Source: Chromera velia
Taxonomy: Eukaryota; Sar; Chromeraceae
DNA length: 47,864 nt
Assembly: GCA_018398765.1 (NCBI GenBank)
Contig: JAHBMJ010000161.1
Span: forward strand, 1 to 47,864
Reading direction: 5' to 3'
The number at the start of each line of letters is the position of its first letter. Position 1 is the first letter of the stretch. The notes below the pieces were generated by a model. The model searched no databases, was not told where the DNA came from, and saw only the letters and a list, made by a program, of their open reading frames with translations. A program made the translations under genes and the position numbers. Below are positions 22,660 through 35,117 of the stretch, in pieces.

Positions 22660-25600
22660 CCTGGCATAAGATTCTTTCTTCTTCTGAGATGTTTGTCCTC
22701 ATTCTTGCCCTCTCTGACACCTTGGAATAGCATTCAGGTGAACTTTTTCCTTCCAAATTGATGAACCAATATGCGCCAACACCTCATTCACACTCTGCCC
22801 TGTTTTGTGCAGCTGCTGACATTCGAAGCTCCAAGAGAGTGCCCTCTCCCGTGCCATTCAAGCGAAGAGTGGAAGGCCACGCTCAAGGCAGAAGGCATAC
22901 CCGACCCCAATCCTCAGTCAGTCAGTTAGACAGTCAGTGATCTCATCTCTCTTTGAAATGATGAAGCGCGGCTAGAGATTAATATGCAAACGCATTTTTC
23001 TATCATTTTTGCGTGCCATTCGTTTGAATTTCTTCTATTCTTTCATTTTCTTCCTTTGTCTGTCAAAAGAAATCTCATGCAACTCAACGACAGGAGCGAC
23101 AGCCTGCTGCTGTGTTTCATAGAGGTGAATCCTTTTGTTGCGCTTTTCGGGTTTTTTGTCTGCCGGGCCATTTTTGATTTTTCAATCCATCCCGACCGAA
23201 CTTCATTGTACTGCAGGGTGACTTTCAAGCCCTCTCCCCTGACAGACCTCATCCAGGTGTTCTTAGAAAAGTTGGAACACAAACACGTCAAGTGCTTTCG
23301 GATCGTCTCCAGAGATGACAACTTTTGTCCGAACGTCAGTCAGTTAGTCAGTCAGTCTACCAGTCAGAAAGCAAGTCAACACAGTCAGACGTCGGCCATT
23401 GATCCCTCGGTGTGCCTTCAACCTCCAACGGCGACTACCTGGCACATCGATTGTTCGTCATTGGAGCCAATTTGAAGAATGAGTCAAACACCAAGTGAAC
23501 ATCATGCAAGCGGTACAAGCGACAGACTCAGAGTACAGAAAGATTTTGTTGACATACATTATCATCACGCACAAGGCCGGCAGTGCAGAAGAAAAAGAAG
23601 TGGAAAAGAGCGACGGGCCTACTTTGAGTGCCTCATTTGATATGCCTGCATGCTGTGTGCAGTCTTTCGTGAGGTGCCCTACCCTTCCGACGATGTGCTG
23701 TCGCGTGACAAGAACACCGATGCTGCAACTCTGTCCTGGACGCTGCACGAGGAGGCCGCCCCATCTGCATGAAATCAATCATCACGGTGGGTGGGTTGGT
23801 GGGTCTGCGTTTTGAGTCTTGAGAGGGAAACGAAATTTGGTCCTCCAGATTGGGGGGGCGATGAAATCCTTTCCCTTCCAGTGCAGTCGCTTTTGTGCCT
23901 CTACAATGTTGAGAACATGAGGACGGTGAAGGCGCTTAATGGAAAGATGTCCTCTCGGGTTGGGGGNGGGGGGGGGGGGCGCATTTTGCTCATTGCTTCT
24001 CTCCCTTTTCATCTCTGCCCCTTTTCTCTCAGGTCTGCCCCCTCCCCCATGCTACCGCGAGATGGAACAAGACTTCTTCTCGTGTCCAGAGGGTTGGATT
24101 CTCACTCTGAGAAATGAATCAAGTGGTCAGCAAGAAAGAAAAGGGGCCTCTACATGTGCCCGAATAGATGGGAAGGGAGGATGGGGGGGGGGGCACACGT
24201 GGGACGTGGTACCTAAATGGGAAGTTCTTCTTGTGTATATATTCTCTTTTTCTCTCTCTGTCTTCTGATCTGTGCACATCTTGTGCAGCCTCTTTAGAAG
24301 TCTGCAGGGTTACTTTCAGAGAGAGAGAGACGGGCAATGCTGTGAAGAAATTCACTGATGCCATGTGAGCGTTCTGCGTAAATTCATTTGACGCACGCAT
24401 CCTGCATGCAGAAGGCTTGAGCCCTGCACACGTGTGTGTGAGGAACGAGACGGCACTCCCGTCTCTTCAGTGTCCACCGGGATGCAATGCGAAGGTCCGT
24501 GGGGGGGGGGGGGGGCAGTTGGTGTCGTTCCAGTTGATCGCTTGGGGAAGATGAGGAGAAGTCGTGTGGGTAAAAAGCTGAGTGAGGAATAGAGAGAACA
24601 AGGCCTTGTCTGATTTGTTCTAATTCACACATCATGACGTTCCATAGACCATCTGACCGCTTGACAAAAACAAGAAGGGAGTGGCTGGGCGCAGTCAACC
24701 ATCACTTGTTTTCTTTAGCCTCGGTCCTCACCGTGTGAAACGAAAAAAGTCACAAATTTTCGTCCAAAAAGTGCTGATTTTCTCGTTTGTTTTTGACGTC
24801 CTCGTATTCCGCATCTCCCGTCTATTTGCTCGTGGAAAATTCTCTCTGTCACACTCTCCATGCTTCTCTGAGTCTCTTTCTTTGTCTGTCTGCAGGGACA
24901 CATCCCCCTGTCCAGCAGGACAAATCCTCTTCTCCCTTTTCTTCCGTTCTTTGCCTCTTCATTAGCGGATGACACCGTCAGTCTGTCTGTCTATCTTTTC
25001 TGCCCAAAATTTGACAATGCTTCTTGTTTGCACAAAACGCTGCATGCATGAGACGCTGGACGTCCTTCTGTAGACGACAACGATAGGATACATACACAGA
25101 GTTTGCGGATGGAGTTTGCGTTCCTTCGAAATGTGACTGTAGAAAAGAACAATCATGATCGACAGGAGTGGGGCACCACCAGATTTCAAAACCAAGTAAG
25201 TACTGCGCTCGACTTCCTCGTCGATCGATCGTCTTGAAATGAAAGGGCCTCCTCACGTGCCCTGCAGGATTGAGCGAGCCTCTTGCAAGCGATCCAAAGA
25301 TAGGAGGCCTTTTGTATGCGTCTTGCAGGTAACGGCAGGACATCACGGCTGTGAAATGCGTGAGCAGGTCAGTGGTGTGAAGCCATGGAGAGACCTTCCT
25401 GCTCTTTTTTTTTTGTGGTGTACTTCCTTCTCTTCCTTCCTGCATGCACAGTGGCTGAGCAAGTTATTAATAGGTCAATGGAATTAATCCGTCCCTCGTG
25501 TCTCTTCACGAATGCACCACAGATGCACGTGGATCGGTGTTGCACGAACTTCTCTTGCAGGCGAAATTTCCCCGTTTGTGTCCTTGGATGTCTGTCTGTC

Positions 25601-27005
25601 TGTCTGTCTGTCTGTTGTGGCTGTTCGTTCAAGTTTCTTGCAGAGGCCTGCAGATCCCTCGAACGTTCCCTTCTCTTTCTTTCTTTCTTTGCCTCTTCTT
25701 TCTTTCAGGTCACTTACAGAGAGTGCCCGGCTCAATACGCAGATGTGGGCACGGCCTGTCTTCAGAGGTATGTCTCTAGGTCTGGGATTGGATGCATTGG
25801 CACAGACAGTCTGCCGAAATACGGCCTGCGGGATGATTCCTCCTTACTCTCTCGGTATGGAATCTCCCCGTATCGTCAAGTCTGTCGCTTGCTCTGGTCG
25901 TTTTGGTGTGTGTTCCCTTCTTGTCACAGTCTCGTGGATTGCAGCCCGACTCTTTCTTCCTTTTGAAATGAATTACGCATATGCTGATTTGCTGATTGCG
26001 CATGTGTTGTCCATCAGGACCTCTCTCTGCAGGTCCAGATATCTCATTTAGCCATTCCTTCTTACTCTCCCTCCGTGCAGATCTGTAGTTCCGCGGTTTT
26101 GGAGGTGCCCGCAGGGGTGCGTAGAGGAGCAGGTCCGTTGGTTTGTTTGTGTTTTGTTTGTTCTCTGCTTGAAGGCTTGTTCAGGCACATGCATGCAGCG
26201 TGTGCGTTGTGTGAGGTGATGAATGCCTCTGGGGCAGTCCACTCAGTCTTCTTTCTTATCGACAAAGTTAGCTCGGCCCTTTGACTGGACCTCCCCTGCT
26301 TCCTTCCTTCTTTCATTCATTCATTCATTCCTCCCTTCCTTCAGTCTGCGGGGGAGGCAACACGAATTTGGCAAAGCAAGAATTGCGCTCTCTCGGAATG
26401 AGGATTGAGAAGCATGAGTAGATGGGCCCCACTTTGTTGATTTCTCTCGGTGCTGTGTGCAGGTGCAAACTAACAAACTGCAGAACATTTTCCCTGACTG
26501 GCACCAGTGGGACAGAAATTTCCCTCCTCCACAGGTCTGTCTGCATGTCGAAGGAAGAGCTGTCAGAGTATGGGTCACGGTTGAGGGCGGCCTTTCGATT
26601 TAATGGTCAAAAACTCCTCTCGCCCCATTGGGATTTGCAAAATTCTTTTGACTTGGTCTCCTAGCTAGACCTTCCCAGGTGTCTTTGCCTTCACCTCTTC
26701 TTTGTGTCTCTCCCTCCCCCTCCCGACCTCACCCTCTCGTTGCTCAGACGGACGACTGGAGCCAGGAGGCGCACCCAGGCCACTGTTTCAAATACGAGGA
26801 GAGACGGATACCCACGTGCGATTCAGTCAGTGGACTCAGTTTGCTCTTACATTGATTGTCTCCTCTTTTCTTCTGTTCTCTTTCCCCTTTCATGTGTGTT
26901 TGTCTTCGTATAGCAATGTCTCCTTTGAGATCACTTCAGAGTCAAGGTCGGCTTACGCTCGAACTGATGATTTGCAAAGAGAACACATACATCATTCATC
27001 GATTC

Positions 27006-27047
<42 letters not shown>

Positions 27048-27337
27048 ATCCCTTCGTGCAGCCATTTGAGTATTTTCCCGAGAGAAAGACGTGCCTGAGA
27101 ATGCGAAGATCATCCCCCGAGGGCCTGGAATGTCCTTTGGCCTCCTCTGCGGTTCCTGACGACACAAAAAAAAGTTCCGGGGACGGTTGGCCCTTCCGAT
27201 GCGTTGTGTTTGCAGAGCCTTCAGCAATGGCGGGAAAGACAAGAGAACCCAGACCTAGCCAGAAAGATCCAGATGAGGCAACTGGACTTGGAGAAGTCAG
27301 GGAGCAGTCTCTACAAACGTCAAGTGATGCGGGGTAG
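15125..27337 (+). CDS. Large secreted Cys-rich protein, oocyst-wall-like
   Basis: Multi-exon gene for a secreted protein of about 1,200-1,300 aa. The start (ATG 15125) encodes a signal peptide, MRILLLLLLWNAAA. Phased exons: 15125-15241, 15372-15530, 15877-15942, 16225-16312, 16634-16720, 16958-17004, 17056-17109, 17382-17441, 17703-17838, 18185-18400, 18661-18752, 19169-19360, 19718-19961, 20295-20408, 20558-20842, 21126-21187, 21559 to about 21643 or 21713, 21883-22066, 22301-22484, 22813-22916, 23070-23124, 23217-23334, 23663-23786, 24033-24125, 24289-24364. The 23124/23217 junction does not keep phase. Later exons are candidates only, including 25100-25195, about 25710-25768 and 26748-26825. 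The last, 27062-27337, ends in TAG. Recurring units are C-x(n)-CP-x-G-[FYW], such as ETCPWEYLCPEGF, TECPFEFFCPEGY, RCPPGFL, LCPPG and SCPEGW, plus PPCCQ/QTCCQ ends. Cys spacing and CP-x-G recall apicomplexan oocyst wall proteins; homology is not proven. Confidence 0.6.
17295..17351. repeat. (CT)n(GT)n microsatellite in intron
   Basis: A pyrimidine run passes directly into a GT run. It ends about 30 bases upstream of the 3' splice site at 17381 in the Cys-rich gene. Confidence 0.9.
18094..18145. repeat. (GT)n microsatellite in intron
   Basis: A near-perfect GT run with one TC interruption. It lies about 40 bases upstream of the 3' splice site at 18184. Confidence 0.9.
21502..21530. repeat. 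(GTCT)n microsatellite in intron
   Basis: Tandem GTCT units shortly before the 3' splice site at 21558 in the Cys-rich gene. Confidence 0.9.
22580..22659. repeat. (CT)n-C tract-(CT)n-(GT)n compound microsatellite
   Basis: An 80-bp compound array lying in the intron that ends at 22812. Confidence 0.9.
27008..27047. repeat. (GT)n microsatellite before last exon
   Basis: A perfect GT run ending 14 bases before the 3' splice site (27061) of the final exon of the Cys-rich gene. It occupies the place of the polypyrimidine tract. Confidence 0.9.
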
Positions 27338-28019
27338 TATAGTGAAGAAGATGTAATATCATATGAAGCAGTATTTATAAATTATAAAGTTATGTGAATT
27401 AATGTGATATACATTAATTTTTGGATTGATGGAACCCACAAATTTGAAATGGATGAATTTCATAATTTAAATTGACATCAATAGAGATGCATGAAGTCCA
27501 TTGAATTTTATAGCTAGAATAAAAGTTGAATCGAAGTGTCAAAGCACAAAGCTATAAAGCAGTACTATAGCTAGTAAATCTATGAATCAATCAATCAACT
27601 TAATCAAGATATTAAGGCGTAGTAATAGATTTGTTAACATTCTCTAATACATATTTTATCATAGTATTGTGATGTTACTATTGCTAATTAACCTGGAAAA
27701 TGATTATGGCTATTCGCTGTTATGGCAGCCGAAATATAAACCAAATACCAAATTATTTTAACACATTTTTAATTTTTTATAGTGGATAAAATTTCAATTA
27801 CAAACCACTTTTATCAATTTGTATAAATTTTTGTTATACTGTGATTCGTGTTATGATTTTACACTGTTTTTATCATGAACACTATAATTATAGTAAAAAA
27901 TAATATTTCATTGGGCTACTATTATAGAACGTGATGTTAGCTAACTTTGAAGTGATGTTGGCTATGGCTTTTGGTTGAAGCTGCACGCTCTGTCCGTTTG
28001 CGAGATTGAATGCATATTT
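27338..28019. other. AT-rich convergent gap
   Basis: The 682 bases between two converging stop codons are strikingly AT-rich compared with the flanking genes and carry no ORF or repeat I can name. Both 3' untranslated regions should lie here. Confidence 0.6.
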
Positions 28020-31000
28020 CTAGTTCGGTCCGTCTTCTTGCTGTCCCTTGATGTCCTGCTCTTCCAAGAGGAGCCGATCCTCGTCGGCAAAAGCCCTGCA
28101 CAAATGCAACACGTACAGAGAAACACACATAAGACAATTCAAATAGGGTGACCAACAAGCTGACAGAAAAAACATGCCGCAAGTCAGAGTGCTACACGCT
28201 GGCTCGAAACCAACAGCGAAAATACAACAATCCATCCGGCCATCAGGAGAACTGTGCAGACAGATACCACCGCATGAAAACAAGGAAAGAAAACAAACAA
28301 AAAGCCATCCCTCTCATTCATCCACCCACCCACAGAGAAACTCACCTGTGTATTCGCTCTTCCGTCATTCCTGCCTTCCGCATTGCCTTCCTCAGTTTGT
28401 TCAGGCACCGGACCTGCAAGGAATGAAGGCGTGCGAGTCAGATCGCAACACCACCAGACCGGCAGCGTCTCAGACAATGAAAAATCGCGGTAAACTCGAA
28501 CGCTCGCGAAAATAAGAGAACGAAAGTGAATACCAAGCTTCTTCTTCCACCAGAAACACAACAAAAACAGTCATGTGAAAACAGTGTATCATCCAGAAGT
28601 ACAGAGAAAAAGAAAGAAACGCAGAAGGGGTTTTCATTGAACAACTAAAAGATTTCGACGAACGAATGGAAGAGAGAGAGGATCTTTCCGTATTCTGCTC
28701 ACCCTCTGACGCCGCATACTGAGAAGCAGTTCCCCCCTGCAAAAACAGAAAACAAACAATTCAAAGAAGGAGACCACACAAAATGGTAGAAGCAACGTGC
28801 CATGCCCATGACAAATGTGAAAGGCGAAGGAGCACAAAAGGACACAGAAGAAAAAGTGGTTGCATACAAGACTAAAAACCTTCGCATTTCCTCTACCATC
28901 GCTCACAAAGAGTCACGGAAGAGGAAAATCAATCTCACAACTCCACTGCTGAAGCAAAGAAACAAAACAAAAACAAACAGGCTCGTGCACCCGTTCATAC
29001 ACACACACACACACACACACGTGTAGTTGAACCTAAAAAAAAAATCCCCTTTTCCCACCCCTCCCTCCTCCAACCTTTCCATCAGGAGGGGTCTCTGTTT
29101 AACTTTCTGTTTGGCTTCCTTCAGCCAGTCCCTGCAGCCAGGCAGGTAGACAGGCATGCACGTTAGCAAACGAGGGACAAGAATGAAGAGAGAGAAGAGA
29201 AGTACGCGCTTATGAAACAAATCAGGCAAGGAACGAAACACGACCAGACCAGAGAGGTCCAGAGGCTCGTTTCCCTTCCCAACCTTTCTCCACCGTGCCT
29301 GACGGGGCGTTTTTCGGAGAACCACACGGAAAGAAGCTATCACTATTCTTAATTCACCTCACCCACTGACCCACCAGTACTTTTCACTCGGTCGTTCTGG
29401 AGGGAACTTGCTGGCCCTAGGGTCTTGTTCCCTGCACCATGCATCCGTAGATCCACACACACATCCATCGTCTATGTTTCAAATTAGGTAATGCATTCTT
29501 CAGTAGGAGCAGACGCACAGAAACCTCAAGGAGGACGCTGGTGAATGAGAAAAATAGCTCGAAGAAGGCGACGCAAAGGAAAGTCACCAAATCACCTCGC
29601 AACACAACAACTGACCAAAGGGCCAAGAAACAAACATAGCGCATCCACCATCCACCTACCTGTCGATTTTGGAGAACTCCCTCTTGGTCTCCTCGTGGTT
29701 GTCTATGTGTCTCCTCACAGTCGAGTCCACGCGGTCCTTCAACTGACGAAAGTCGCCCTCAGTCCATCTGCACGGATGCAATCAAATTCGCTCATGCATC
29801 CCTCAGTCCGTTCATTCATTCATTGATCTATTCGTTGATTCTATCATGCATTTATTCATACGTGTGGATCCCAGCCGCAAAGAGGAAGCCAAGGGCCAGC
29901 TTGGCAGGCACGCAGACAGTCGAGATGGATCCATCCCAAGAGAGTGATAAGAGAGGACGGACAGAGGAACGTTCTCTTGGTTTCTCCTTCCTCTTAATTT
30001 TTCTTTCAGATTTTTCCTCCCGCCCGGAGAGAGAGAAAGACCTGCAAAGGAGGAAGGAGACTGACTGACTGACTGACGAGGGCACTAAAGTCCTTGGTAA
30101 GTGTTTGTGTTTCTCCTCTCTGCAATGTGCCATGAAGATCCTGTACCTGTCTTTTGCCTCCTGCAGGCAGACAGGCATCAGCCAATAGATATGACAAATT
30201 GATAGATAGATACACAGATGCACATGGATTGAATAAACAAAAGACAATCTTTCTCTGCTTATTGTATGTCTGTCTGGAAAGAATGTGCCCCTGGACGGTG
30301 CTTCATCATCTGAGGGACGTTCTTCAATGCGGTCGCAGAGAGTAAATTGTCAAGAAAATGATACAAGCCCATCCAATTCCAATTCCTATCTACCGCCTCT
30401 TCCCTCTATGACTCCGCTGCCTGCCTGACCATTTCTTCCTGCAACGTTCTCTGGAGTTCCTCTCGTTTCCTCAGCATCTCTTGGGTGTACTGCATTTGTG
30501 CGAGCGTCTTCTGGGTGTTCCTGCAAACACAAAGGGGGCCTCTCCAAACATGACATCCTTTCCTCCTTTCCTCCTTCTCTCTCGCTCTCTCTCTGCAGTT
30601 ATGTGTGGGGGTCCAAAAAAGGTTCCCAGGATGGAGCGAGAGAAGGGAAAGAAAAACAATGAAGGAGTTGGGGGGGGAGAAGAGAAGAAGAGGAAAAAGA
30701 GGAAGACCAGGATCGCATCAGACGAGACGACACAGACCGAACGATCCCTCGGGAGGTACAGAGATGCCGGCACGGTGTGAGGAAACAAAAGGACCAAACA
30801 GAAAGACGGAAGGAAAGAAAAGAGGAACGAAGGGAGGTGGCTCGATGGGTGAAAAGGCAGGCGCTGAGTCAATCAAGTTACAGAGCCTGTGAGAGAGAGC
30901 AACACGATCACAACGATTCACCAGCTTGCAAGCCTCCCTCCCTCCTTGCCGAGGGATTCAATCACGCCGGCTGGCAATTTAGTGAATATGACACCATGAA

Positions 31001-32943
31001 GCATCCATGTATCTACTCACTCACTCACTTACCGTGGGGGTGGAATAGCGGGCACAAGGGATGGCGCCATGGTCCTGCCGGATCCCGCTCCCTTTCCCCT
31101 TCTTCTCTGTCTGGCCGAGCGGCTTCGAATCATTTGGAGCCTCTCCTGATAGCTGCATCCGTCCATCCATCCATCCATCCATCCATCCATCCATCCATGT
31201 CGTTTGTCAATCTTTGTCAGTCATCCACAAAACGTATGGAGACGCAAAAGGCAGAGTGCAAACAACTGTGCCTTCATAGCTTCCTTTCGGAGACAGACTA
31301 TATGTTTCTTCTTCTTACAGACAGACAGACAGACAGTAAGGCAGCGTCAGCGTAAGAGAGACAGAAATCTCAAAGAGGCAGAACGAGCAGCAACAAACAA
31401 ACAAACATACAAAAGTGTCGAGGCAATGAGTGCGAACCCAAAGACAGATGTTTCTTTTTCTTGTTTTGGACAACCTTAAGAAAAAAAAAAAACAAGAGAC
31501 CCAGCCAAGTGGGGGAAGGGAGCAACTTACAATCGCATCTGAGGCATACTTGCACACGCCCTCTTTCCCTTGGTGGAATGCAGAGAGCAACCGGGCTGCC
31601 CTGCAGTGAGTAAGCCAGTCGACCGGGGTCACATTCTCAAATACAGGTAGAGATTGCGCCTTTGCTACACAGTCAAGTACGACAGAGCCGAAAGACTAGC
31701 GGCTCAAGGCTGTCAGAGACCAAACAGGAGAAACTGACAGGAAAAGCAACGAACACAAACATGCAAACCACAAATGAGAAGAAGAAGAAGAAGAAGAAGA
31801 AGAAGAAGGAACTCAATCATCTCATTCTGGGACGGGACGAGTCGCTATGCCGTTCGCTGAATTTTGAATCCAATGCGGAAACATGAACTGAAGCAACAGA
31901 ACAAAAACAAAAGGATTCATCAACCCACCGTGAAGAGCAAAAGGCTGCGGCACCGTTGTCCTTCTGCTGGTCTGTTTTCTCTTTTCGAGTTGGAACCTTT
32001 CTCTCTCGTGCAGTGAGAGGAAATCGGGAACTTCTCGAGTGGAAATTTGGGTGTTCTCCCGCAGCTGTTGAGGAGGTGCTTTGGCTCCAGTGTGTTTGCA
32101 TGCGAAGTGTGGTGTGGAATTGGGGAGACCCCTTTTGACCAGGTTTTTTCTCTGCCATTCCTGTTCCTCTCTCATCATGACATCTGCTTTTGGTTCGTCC
32201 TCTGCAAGCAGGCAGAGACAGCCAGAAATGCACACAAAAAGAGACAAAACAATAGTTCAGAAAACAGCTTTCTTTGTATTCAGGCAGAAAAGTTTGAATG
32301 GAAAAGGGTCTCTCTCAAAGAAGGAAACTGAGAACAGCGATCCGGAAGGAAGGAGCGCAGGAGGAAAAAAGGAGGCAATGGACGTCGGACCGTGAGAGAG
32401 AGAGAGAAAAAAAATTGCAACACCATTCCTTCTTCAAACTGGACGGAAGGCAGCCTTCATGCACCACTCCATCACGCGTGATTTGAATGACTCGACATGC
32501 GAATGTGAACGCGAAAGGGAAATACAAGGCGGCAAGGTTTCCGATTGACTTTTCCTGTCTGTCTGCTCACCTTTTTGTGGCCTCGGGAGGCTCGTTGCTG
32601 AAGAGAGATTGATGGAGATCGTTTCAGGAAGGACACGCCGAGAGGGGGCAGAGAGGGGTCTCGGGACCTCCCTGAAAGAAACAGAAATTGATTGACGGAA
32701 TTGATAAACGTGGGGGGGAAAGAAAACTGACTATCACAACTTACTGGGGGGGCAGGAATTATTTCTTTAGCAACGCAACATCGAGAATTTCTTTCTGGCA
32801 ATTCACACCGACTTCACAAAAATTCGTCTTCTTTTTCTGCTGATGCCAGCTTCTCCATCTCCGCTCAGGCTGAGGCTTACTGCGACCGCTTCAGAATTTC
32901 TCCTCCAACGAAGCACTTGTCTCTTCCATTCTTACTGCTTCTC

Positions 32944-32979
<36 letters not shown>

Positions 32980-33012
32980 ACATAGACACACACACACTCA
33001 CACACTACATAG

Positions 33013-33045
<33 letters not shown>

Positions 33046-33048
33046 CAC

Positions 33049-33104
<56 letters not shown>

Positions 33105-33105
33105 A

Positions 33106-33149
<44 letters not shown>

Positions 33150-34460
33150 GAGAAACACGAAGAGTCTCCCTCCCTCTCTCCCTCACTGACTTTCCTCCGA
33201 ATCCAATCTGGACCCCCCCATTTCTCATCACAACTCCCCCTCCGCCAAATTTTTTCGAACCAACAGGCCCCCCTCTTCCCACTCCATCCGACACAGGCAC
33301 ACCGCCACCAGCAGGAGGAGGAGCAGAAGAGGGGACCCACAGCCACTCTCCGCCCTCCCCAGGCACAGACACAGAGGGAGGCTTGGCTGAGCGTGTCGCA
33401 GGAGCGAAACGTGGTTGCGCAGAGCGTTGAACATCGGGAGACGGGCTTGCAGGAGTCGGGGGGAGGATCCGCACGTCCGTCTGAGAGGGTTGAGGGGTGA
33501 CGTTTGGGGGTCTTGTGAGGGTAGCGCCAGATGGCTGAGAGACAGGGCGGGGAGGAAGACCCTTAGCTCGGTCAGTCGCGTCTCCCGGGTGAACTGGGCG
33601 TCTCCCTGAAGCGCTTGAAGCCGGCCGAGCTGACAGCAGCAGCTGGTCGGATGGTGTGCTGCATCGAGACAAGAAAAGAAGAGAGATGATCGCTAGGCGA
33701 GATACAAAGAATGCGCTGGCAGACGAACGAAGAACATGAGAGAGATCCATGCAGGCAGGCAGGCCCTCTTGACTCGTCTCGGAAGGTTTGTGTCGAATCT
33801 TCCTTCTGCTCCTGTCAATCATGTATTCTATTCCTTTCCTTTCCTGACGAGGACCTTCCTGAAGAACAGAAAGAAAAACAAACAAACAAACAAAAACGAA
33901 CCTTTTCGGTCGTGACAATTCTTCCATTCTCCTAGAGAGACGGGCACTGTCTTTGAGTGCAACTGCGCGAGCAGCTATTCGTCTCCTCCTCTCGAGATCT
34001 GTGCGGACACACACATACAGACACACGCATATATGTACACACATGTACACGCACACTCATGCCTTGGGAAAGAGGGCAGAAAAATATTAGGTGGAGGAAA
34101 AAAACGAGAAAAAAGATCCCTGGAGGCAGCAACAGGCCAAAAACAGAATCGGCAGACAACGAAGAGACAAAGGAAATGGACCCTCCACTTGCATTGAAGG
34201 AGATAGACAGAGAAGAGAGGAGTACATAGAGAGCACGGGAATGACTGATAATGGAGCTACCCCACCTGCACGCGCCTCGACAGCAGCACGATCCTCCACC
34301 CCTCCAAACGCCGGACTCTGCATGCAGGCACGTTCCATCATGCACACAGGTGCATGGAAGCACCCGCTCTCAATCCCCACACCCCACACCTAGAGAAGTG
34401 CACGCACACACACGCGCACACACACGCACACACACACACACGCACACACACACACACACA

Positions 34461-34492
<32 letters not shown>

Positions 34493-35073
34493 CACAGGCA
34501 CGCACGCACATGGATGAATAGAAACAGAAGGCACCGAGGCAGAGAGGCCCTGTAAGCAGAAAGAGTAGCTTCTCTGAGGGGACACAGGCTGTGCTGAGGC
34601 ATGATCCAGATGAGGCAGGAAGGAAGGAATGTCTTTTTGTTTCACCCCTTCGATAGATGAAGATAGATAGATAGAAAGATAGATAGATAGAGAGGGAGAG
34701 AGAGAGAGAGACGCGGAAGAGCTGACCGAAAGAAGGCGCGCTCCCTCCGCATGCAGTGCCGCATCCTTGATGGCGGAGGGATGCGCGTTTTCTTCTGCTC
34801 GTCTCTTCAGCACCTTCAGAGCAAAAGAGACGCAGAGAGAGAAAGGTGAGCATGGGCATGGGATTCAACAAATGGGCAAAGGACATGGACTGAAAGAGAA
34901 GTTCGGCTGGAGAACCAGGAGGGATGCGGAAGGAAAATTTGGAGACAAAAATCACAGTGAACTGACAGAGACTGAGAGAGGAAAGGTTACAGCAACAGGG
35001 AGACGCACATGCGGAGAGGGAGAGAAGGGAGACGGATCGCAGAGAGATTCAAGGAACCGAGGTGAGGCGAAGA

Positions 35074-35117
<44 letters not shown>

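Noticed and set aside
32998-33430. Poly-Thr/His and poly-Val/Cys frames
   Set aside because: They are translations of the CA/GT microsatellite; only the Pro-rich exon on the minus strand down to 33191 is supported.
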